In this document: in pieces, positions 7,734 through 11,161 of the stretch | How positions within the stretch are numbered: position 1 is the first letter of the stretch | Layout of the letters: the number at the start of each line of letters is the position of its first letter | DNA from: an uncultured Clostridia bacterium | Lineage (GTDB): Bacteria > Bacillota > Clostridia > Christensenellales > Borkfalkiaceae | NCBI GenBank assembly: GCA_947632165.1 | Contig: CANROI010000031.1 | Coordinates: 1 to 11,161 of the forward strand | Direction of reading: 5' to 3' | DNA: 11,161 nucleotides | The notes under the pieces: generated by a model | What the model was told of the DNA's origin: nothing | Databases searched by the model: none | Seen by the model: only the letters and a program-made list of their open reading frames with translations | Position numbers and translations under genes: made by a program

Positions 7734-7762
7734 ATTATAACAAGTTCGCGGGCAGATTTCAA
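7734..7762 (-). promoter_or_regulatory. Promoter of the aconitase-like/macrodomain operon
   Basis: TTGAAA (-35, 7757-7762), a 17-base spacer and a perfect TATAAT (-10, 7734-7739) preceded by TGT, an extended -10. The start of transcription is expected near 7727, giving a ~25-base leader with GGAGG at 7710-7714. The spacer resembles that of the lemA promoter (shared TC-GC-CGCG pattern). Confidence 0.82.
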
Positions 7763-7803
7763 GTGTTCCTCTCGGATCCGTTTGGAAAATTCGGGTAATT
7801 TTT

Positions 7804-7824
7804 CAAATGCGCGTCATTCATTTG
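7804..7824. promoter_or_regulatory. Inverted repeat overlapping the -35 box of the PH-protein gene
   Basis: CAAATG (7804-7809) and CATTTG (7819-7824) form six-base inverted arms with a nine-base gap. The right arm overlaps the -35 hexamer of the plus-strand promoter, a position suited to a repressor site. This is a weak candidate because short AT-rich arms arise by chance. Confidence 0.3.
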
Positions 7825-7850
7825 CCTTTTTCGGAAAAAAGCTCTATAAT
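7822..7850 (+). promoter_or_regulatory. Promoter of the PH-domain membrane protein gene (leaderless)
   Basis: TTGCCT (-35, 7822-7827), a 17-base spacer and a perfect TATAAT (-10, 7845-7850). The usual initiation distance puts +1 at 7857, the A of the start codon. The spacer contains the inverted repeat CTTTTT/AAAAAG (7826-7831 and 7836-7841). Confidence 0.7.
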
Positions 7851-7856
7851 GAAGGC

Positions 7857-8357
7857 ATGGAACAGCAGGAAATCAAGCGCTATCCCTTCAAATTCTCGCC
7901 GCTGATGATCGTCGTGTTCGCACTCGGGCTCGCGCTCTGCGCCGCCAGCCTGTGCCTTACGACCTGGAACTTCATCGGCTTTTTGCAGAGTGACGAACTC
8001 GGCAGCATCTACAGCTGGATCCAATATGTGCTGCTCTACCTCTTCGGCGGGCTCTTTGCGGTGCTCATCCTCGCAATGCTCATCCGCTCGCAGTACATCC
8101 TCACCGACCGTCAGCTCATCCTGCAATTCGGGATCATCCGCTCGAAGTATGAGATCTCGGGCATCTGCTCCGTGCATCTGTTCAAGGGGATGAACAAACT
8201 TGCGGTCTACTTCGACGATTTCCGCACCAAATACATGATGATCGTGGTCAAGGACTCCTGGTACGACGACTTTGTCAAGACCCTCCTCGCGCGCAAACCG
8301 AGCATAGGGTTTTCCTTCTCCTCGCCTGAGGAGGAAGAGGAACTCAAGAAAAAGTGA
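7857..8357 (+). CDS. Small membrane protein with bacterial PH-like domain
   Basis: Protein of 166 residues, the only plus-strand gene in the window. Two membrane segments (about 16-40 and 54-75) are followed by a cytoplasmic domain (~78-150) starting SQYILTDRQLILQFGIIRSKYEI. This looks like the bacterial PH-like (bPH_4/DUF1200-type) fold, in which a short beta-rich domain follows a membrane hairpin. The tail is acidic then basic (PEEEEELKKK). No biochemical role is known for this type. The start at 7857 is the first Met before a plausible cytoplasmic N-terminus. A GAAGG sits only one base upstream, too close to act as a ribosome site and probably not transcribed, which supports leaderless translation. 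Assignment to the PH group is from pattern only. Confidence 0.8.
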   Translation: MEQQEIKRYPFKFSPLMIVVFALGLALCAASLCLTTWNFIGFLQSDELGSIYSWIQYVLLYLFGGLFAVLILAMLIRSQYILTDRQLILQFGIIRSKYEISGICSVHLFKGMNKLAVYFDDFRTKYMMIVVKDSWYDDFVKTLLARKPSIGFSFSSPEEEEELKKK

Positions 8358-8385
8358 GCGCCCGCGCACCGCGGCGTCAAAAATT

Positions 8386-8411
8386 AAGGACGTAGTGTTC
8401 GCTACGTCCTT
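8386..8411. terminator. Bidirectional Rho-independent terminator
   Basis: A perfect ten-base stem, AAGGACGTAG/CTACGTCCTT (8386-8395 and 8402-8411), with a six-base loop. TTTTCTCTTT follows on the plus strand, and AATTTTT follows on the minus strand. It sits between the converging PH-protein gene and the thioesterase/two-repeat gene run and can stop both. Confidence 0.88.
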
Positions 8412-8428
8412 TTCTCTTTCAATCTCAT
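8402..8428 (-). pseudogene. Truncated start of a former extra copy of the two-repeat gene
   Basis: The minus strand reads ATG AGA TTG AAA GAG, then AAA AGG ACG TAG (MRLKEKRT and stop). Its first five codons match the start of the intact gene at 8952 (MKLEEW, ATG AAA TTG GAA GAA), and the upstream untranslated bases also match. After five codons it runs into the terminator stem. It is best read as the broken 5' end of a lost tandem copy. Confidence 0.55.
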
Positions 8429-8489
8429 TTTCACCCCAAAAAAGACCGTCCGGGGAAATTTTACGGGCGGAAGACGAGCTTCAGATCGG
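8415..8489. repeat. Diverged direct repeat, copy B (gene end, spacer, gene start)
   Basis: Pairs with copy A at 8939-9011, offset by about 522-524 bases. By eye, 15 of 17 bases match at the left end (8415-8431), 15 of 18 in the C/A-rich middle, and the right end shares TTACGGGCG and aagacg-g-ttcaga. It covers the 3' end of the intact gene, the spacer and the start of the truncated copy. Confidence 0.7.
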
Positions 8490-8952
8490 TTTCCGAAATG
8501 GGGCAATCGATCGTATCCGCGCCCGTTTCGTCGGGGAAAAATACAAGCCAGCGCCCCCTGATCTTCTGCGGATCGAGGATCGTCCCCTCCATGCCCTTGT
8601 GGACGCCGTGCTTTGCGTACTGCTCCTTTTCGACGAGCACTTCCACCGCGTCGTATTCCCGCAAATGCGTTTCCGTGAATCTTGTCTTTTTGGCGGGATC
8701 CTGCGTTTTGACCCACGCCGCTGTTTTTAACGCAGTTTCTTGGCAATACGGTTTTCTGTAATATTCCAGGTCGCTGTTCTCCACCCGGGCGAACGCATAA
8801 TCTCCGAGGTCTTGTTGATTATAAAATATCACAAGGCTGCGTTTTTCGCCCAACTTCGCAATCGTCCCGAAACACCCCTTGTGAATGCCGCAACTTGCGA
8901 GCGCTTCCACTTCGTTTTTTAAGTGAATGTCATCCCATTCTTCCAATTTCAT
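8461..8952 (-). CDS. Small protein with two SH3/KOW-like repeats, unknown function
   Basis: Protein of 163 residues, no confident family; the pattern resembles DUF4926-type small beta-barrel (SH3/KOW-like) proteins. It is an internal duplication: residues ~7-65 and ~94-161 share GIHKGCFGTI versus GVHKGMEGTI, SLVIFYNQ versus WLVFFPDE, and NSDLEYY versus ETDLKLVF. No signal peptide or membrane segment, so it is probably cytoplasmic. I chose the ATG at 8952 (weak GGTGG upstream) over a TTG at 8979 because the truncated copy nearby conserves the ATG and its upstream bases. It lies 51 bases after the thioesterase and before the shared terminator, so it is probably the last gene of that operon. The first half looks more AT-rich than its neighbours, a possible sign of transfer. 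It is flanked by direct repeats that are scars of lost copies. Confidence 0.75.
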   Translation of the reverse strand: MKLEEWDDIHLKNEVEALASCGIHKGCFGTIAKLGEKRSLVIFYNQQDLGDYAFARVENSDLEYYRKPYCQETALKTAAWVKTQDPAKKTRFTETHLREYDAVEVLVEKEQYAKHGVHKGMEGTILDPQKIRGRWLVFFPDETGADTIDCPISETDLKLVFRP

Positions 8953-9011
8953 TTTGCCACCCACAAAAAGGCCGTTCAAAAATCTTACGGGCGAAAGACG
9001 GGTTCAGACGG
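8939..9011. repeat. Diverged direct repeat, copy A (gene end, spacer, gene start)
   Basis: Second copy of the repeat at 8415-8489. Read on the minus strand, it begins inside the last codons of the thioesterase gene, passes a TAA (8985-8987) ending an out-of-frame PVFRP like the C-terminus LVFRP of the intact gene, then the spacer and the first codons of the intact gene (ATG at 8952). Confidence 0.7.
8985..9009 (-). pseudogene. Remnant 3' end of a lost copy of the two-repeat gene
   Basis: The minus-strand bases CCCGTCTTTCGCCCGTAA encode PVFRP and a stop, against LVFRP and a stop at the end of the intact gene (8461). Upstream matching bases (CTGAA) coincide with the thioesterase TGA. No other part of this copy is left. 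Confidence 0.5.
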
Positions 9012-9504
9012 CGATCTCATTCACGCCGTCCTCGATGAGGTAGCACATCTCCTCGTGTTCGTTGATCCCCGCTTGGATCTGCTGCGGCGTGAGTTTATAA
9101 TACTTGATGACCGCATTGGCGAGCACGTCGCCCCGCTCGTTAAGGATCGCGCATTCCGAGGTGAGGAACGTGGCGCTCTCCTTCACCACCACGCCTCTGC
9201 CGACGAGCTTCTCGCCGTAGGGCACCGGCTTGCGGTACTTGATCTCGAGCGAGAGGGTCACGCCGTAGGTGAACTCTCCGCCCTCCTTTGCCCAGAGGGC
9301 GCGCAGCCCCATCTCGTCGAGCATGGCGCCAATCAATCCCCCGTGCACCCGCCCGGGATAGCTCTGATGCTCCTCGCGGAAGCGGAAGAGCGAAACGACG
9401 CTCCCGTCCTCCATGCTGTAGAAGGGCGCCTGTACGCCGTACGGATTGTCGAGCCCGCACACCGCACACATCTTGCTGTTCCTCTGTTTTTGTATAACTT
9501 TCAT
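9004..9504 (-). CDS. PaaI-type hotdog-fold acyl-CoA thioesterase
   Basis: Predicted cytoplasmic thioesterase of 166 residues that hydrolyses an acyl-CoA, substrate unknown. The N-terminus has CAVCGLDNPYGV (13-24), typical of the CxxCGxDNPxG subgroup. The hotdog core carries YPGRVHGGLIGAMLDEMG (49-66), with the HGG loop and acidic residues D63/E64 on the central helix. Strands with SLEIKYRKPVPYGEKLVG (85-102) and ATFLTSECAILNERGDVLANA (111-131) complete the fold. The start overlaps the COG3581 gene as ATGA, with GAGG seven bases upstream, so the two are co-translated; this suggests it releases CoA esters from the same pathway. Its stop codon and last two codons fall inside the duplication scar, so the present C-terminus (NEIAV) may be altered from the ancestral one. 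Confidence 0.9.
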   Translation of the reverse strand: MKVIQKQRNSKMCAVCGLDNPYGVQAPFYSMEDGSVVSLFRFREEHQSYPGRVHGGLIGAMLDEMGLRALWAKEGGEFTYGVTLSLEIKYRKPVPYGEKLVGRGVVVKESATFLTSECAILNERGDVLANAVIKYYKLTPQQIQAGINEHEEMCYLIEDGVNEIAV

Positions 9505-10778
9505 GCTTTTACCTCACTTTGCGGAAATTTCTCGCGCGCGTTCGCGAGCATGAGTTTGATGCGGTTCTCCTGGTTGACCTTCGTTGCGGAAGGGTCATAG
9601 TCGATGGGAACGATGTTGACGTCGGGATGGAGCGCCTTGACCGCGCGGGAGGCTCCCTTGCCTGCAATGTGGTTGGGCAGACAGCCGAAGGGCTGCGCGC
9701 AGACGATGTTGTTCGTCCCCGTCTCGGCGAGCGCCGCCATCTCCGCGGGAATGAGCCAGCCCTCCCCCATCTTCACGCCCTGGTTGATGACGCAATCCGC
9801 GCACTTCCGCAGATGCTCGAAGTCATGCAGCGGCTCATAGCGGCTGTATTTCTCCGTCAGGCGGATGAGCTTCTTCTGCTTGCCGTAGAGCCAGAGGTAG
9901 GCGAGGCGGAACAGAGGCGTCGTCTTGCTCCTTCTGCCGTAGAATTTCACATCGTTCAGGTTGTTGACGACGCAATAGAGAATGAAGTCCATGAGGGCGG
10001 GTACAACGGGCTCGCACCCCTCCGAGAGCAGAAAATCCTCGAGGTGGGAATTGCCGAGCGGGGAATACTTCACATAGATCTCCCCCACGATGCCGACCTT
10101 GATTTTCTCCCCCGAAACGGGCACGGCGGAAAACGCCGAGAGGATCATGCGGATGTTGCGGCCGAAGCGCCTGTACTTGCCGTTGCCGAAAGAGGCCTTC
10201 AGCGCCGAAAGGCACTGCGCGCGCACCCTGTCGCACTCCCCCGCCCTCTGTTCATAGGGCCGCGTCTGGTTGTAGATGCTCATCAGCAGGTCGCCGTAGA
10301 AGATCGCATATCCGAGCTTGAGCAGAAACCCGAGGGAGAGCTCGAGCCCGTTGCCCTTTTCGAGCCCCGCAAAGTTGAGCGAGAGCACGGGCACCTGCGG
10401 GAACTCGGCTTTGAGCGCCTTGCGGATGAGCGGGATATAGTTGCTCGCGCGGCAGCCGCCGCCCGACTGTGTGATCATCACCGCCGTATGGTCGACGTCG
10501 TATTTGCCGCTCTTGAGCGCGTCAAGAAACTGCCCGATCACGCAGAGCGCAGGGAAACAGGCGTCGTTGTGGACATGTTTGAGCCCCTCGTCGATGACGG
10601 CGCGTCCCTCGTTCTTGAGCACCTCCACATGGTAGCCCTGCAGCTCCATGACGTGCACCAACAGCTCGAAATGCCAGGGGAGCATGTCGGGCACGAGGAT
10701 GAGGTGGGTCTGTTTCATCTCATGCGTGAAGGTCGGATAGGCGTCGGTGAAATCGACCGTCGTTTTAGGTTCGTTCAT
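9501..10778 (-). CDS. COG3581-type 2-hydroxyacyl-CoA dehydratase/activase-related protein
   Basis: Protein of 425 residues that corresponds to the C-terminal module of the very large clostridial activase-dehydratase proteins (about 1400 residues; ASKHA ATPase plus DUF2229 plus this module). In this family it probably holds a [4Fe-4S] cluster and works with the ATP-driven activase on hydroxyacyl-CoA; the exact substrate is unknown. Candidate cluster ligands are HNDACFPALC (C74, C79) and the GGGC loop (C109, SGGGCRASNY). KVGIVGEIY (227-235) is typical of the fold, and CAQPFGCLPNH (360-370) adds two more cysteines. The start at 10778 overlaps the upstream stop as ATGA and has a G-rich ribosome site (GGGAGGAGCA). 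The next gene overlaps its stop by four bases. The usual fused form here is split into separate genes. Confidence 0.82.
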   Translation of the reverse strand: MNEPKTTVDFTDAYPTFTHEMKQTHLILVPDMLPWHFELLVHVMELQGYHVEVLKNEGRAVIDEGLKHVHNDACFPALCVIGQFLDALKSGKYDVDHTAVMITQSGGGCRASNYIPLIRKALKAEFPQVPVLSLNFAGLEKGNGLELSLGFLLKLGYAIFYGDLLMSIYNQTRPYEQRAGECDRVRAQCLSALKASFGNGKYRRFGRNIRMILSAFSAVPVSGEKIKVGIVGEIYVKYSPLGNSHLEDFLLSEGCEPVVPALMDFILYCVVNNLNDVKFYGRRSKTTPLFRLAYLWLYGKQKKLIRLTEKYSRYEPLHDFEHLRKCADCVINQGVKMGEGWLIPAEMAALAETGTNNIVCAQPFGCLPNHIAGKGASRAVKALHPDVNIVPIDYDPSATKVNQENRIKLMLANAREKFPQSEVKA

Positions 10779-11161
10779 TGCTCCTCCCTCCCCTGCTGTT
10801 CTTCGATCGCCGCGAGCATGGAGCGCAGACGGATCTTCACGACGCCTAACCCCGCGATCTCATCGATCTTGATCTGTGTGTAGAGCTTTCCCCTGCTCTC
10901 GAGGATATGGCGCACCTCGTCCGTCGTGACGGCGTCGATGCCGCACCCGAAGGAGACGAGCTGCACGACCTGCACGTTCTTCCTGCGCGTGGCAAATTCC
11001 GCCGCCCGGTACATGCGCGCATGATAGGTCCATTGGTTGAGCACATTGACTTTGACGTCGTTCCCCTGCTCGAATACGGCGTCTTCGGAGAGCACGAGGA
11101 CGCCCAGCGAGCCGAGCAGTTTGTTCACGCCGTGGTTGATCTCCGGATCGGCGTGGTAGGG
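10775..11161 (-). CDS. DUF2229 activase-type protein, C-terminal end (N-terminus beyond window)
   Basis: The frame is open to the right edge, and 128 residues are visible. Reading from the edge gives PYHADPEINHGVNKLL, the DUF2229 (COG3580-type) pattern, followed by LGVLVLSEDAVF, NQWTYHARMYRAA, VQVVQLVSFGCGIDAVTTDEV and YTQIKIDEIAGLG-KIRLRSML. A GTG at 11128 gives an apparent short ORF of 117 residues, but the homology extends past it, so that is not the real start. The missing part would hold the ASKHA ATPase domain(s) of an acyl-CoA dehydratase activase. It is coupled to the next gene by the ATGA overlap. Confidence 0.85.
   Translation of the reverse strand, partial: PYHADPEINHGVNKLLGSLGVLVLSEDAVFEQGNDVKVNVLNQWTYHARMYRAAEFATRRKNVQVVQLVSFGCGIDAVTTDEVRHILESRGKLYTQIKIDEIAGLGVVKIRLRSMLAAIEEQQGREEQ

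Noticed and set aside
7786..7802. AAAATT-CGGGT-AATTTT inverted repeat as a terminator or riboswitch
   Set aside because: The stem is AT-only and only six bases long, and it lies between divergent promoters where no terminator is needed.
8402..8746. Minus-strand open frame of 114 codons ending in MRLKEKRT
   Set aside because: Its body is the two-repeat gene read in another frame; only the last eight codons belong to the duplication remnant.
8415..9011. Integron-type gene cassette between two recombination sites
   Set aside because: The flanking repeats contain gene ends and starts, not the inverted core-site structure of attC sites, and no integrase is in view; tandem duplication explains them better.
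10775..10778. Frameshift splitting one large activase protein
   Set aside because: The junction has a clean ATGA overlap and a G-rich ribosome site before the ATG, and the downstream gene has a full-length module, so separate genes are more likely. Not formally excluded.
9519..10883. Plus-strand open frame of 454 codons
   Set aside because: Antisense shadow of the COG3581-type gene; composition is Arg/Glu/Val-rich shadow sequence without motifs.

Overview
The window is GC-rich bacterial chromosome, densely packed and mostly coded on the minus strand. Shine-Dalgarno sites, sigma-A-like promoters, a DUF2229/COG3581 activase system and a zinc-type macrodomain suggest an uncultured, anaerobic, high-GC Clostridia-type Bacillota. 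This placement rests on gene families and signals only, with no rRNA or marker gene. There are no tRNA, rRNA, CRISPR or insertion-sequence genes, and no stretch over 300 bases lacks a gene.

Layout from high to low coordinates on the minus strand. (1) 11161-8461 is one run of genes: the end of a DUF2229 activase protein (cut by the window edge), a COG3581-type 2-hydroxyacyl-CoA dehydratase-related protein, a hotdog thioesterase and a small protein with two SH3-like repeats. The first three overlap by four bases, which suggests acyl-CoA chemistry. The small fourth gene is flanked by two diverged copies of one ~75-base sequence, apparently the scars of former tandem copies. A two-way terminator (8386-8411) ends this run and also the facing plus-strand gene. 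(2) 7857-8357 (+) encodes a small membrane protein with a PH-like domain. Its -10 box lies seven bases before the ATG, so its mRNA is probably leaderless. (3) 7702-5076 (-) is a two-gene operon with a strong promoter and a terminator. It holds an aconitase-superfamily protein that has lost nearly all catalytic and iron-sulfur residues, overlapping by four bases a zinc-dependent-type macrodomain protein (likely protein ADP-ribosyl hydrolase). (4) 4997-4014 (-) is a Gfo/Idh/MocA oxidoreductase with its own promoter containing a 12-base palindrome. (5) 3963-1 (-) is a lemA, DUF2207 membrane protein and glycerol kinase operon. Its promoter's -35 box overlaps the stop codon of the oxidoreductase, and the kinase is cut by the left edge.

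The most unusual parts are the pairing of a catalytically dead aconitase-like protein with a zinc macrodomain, the duplication scars around the two-repeat gene (one of which appears to supply the thioesterase stop codon), and the predicted leaderless transcript.
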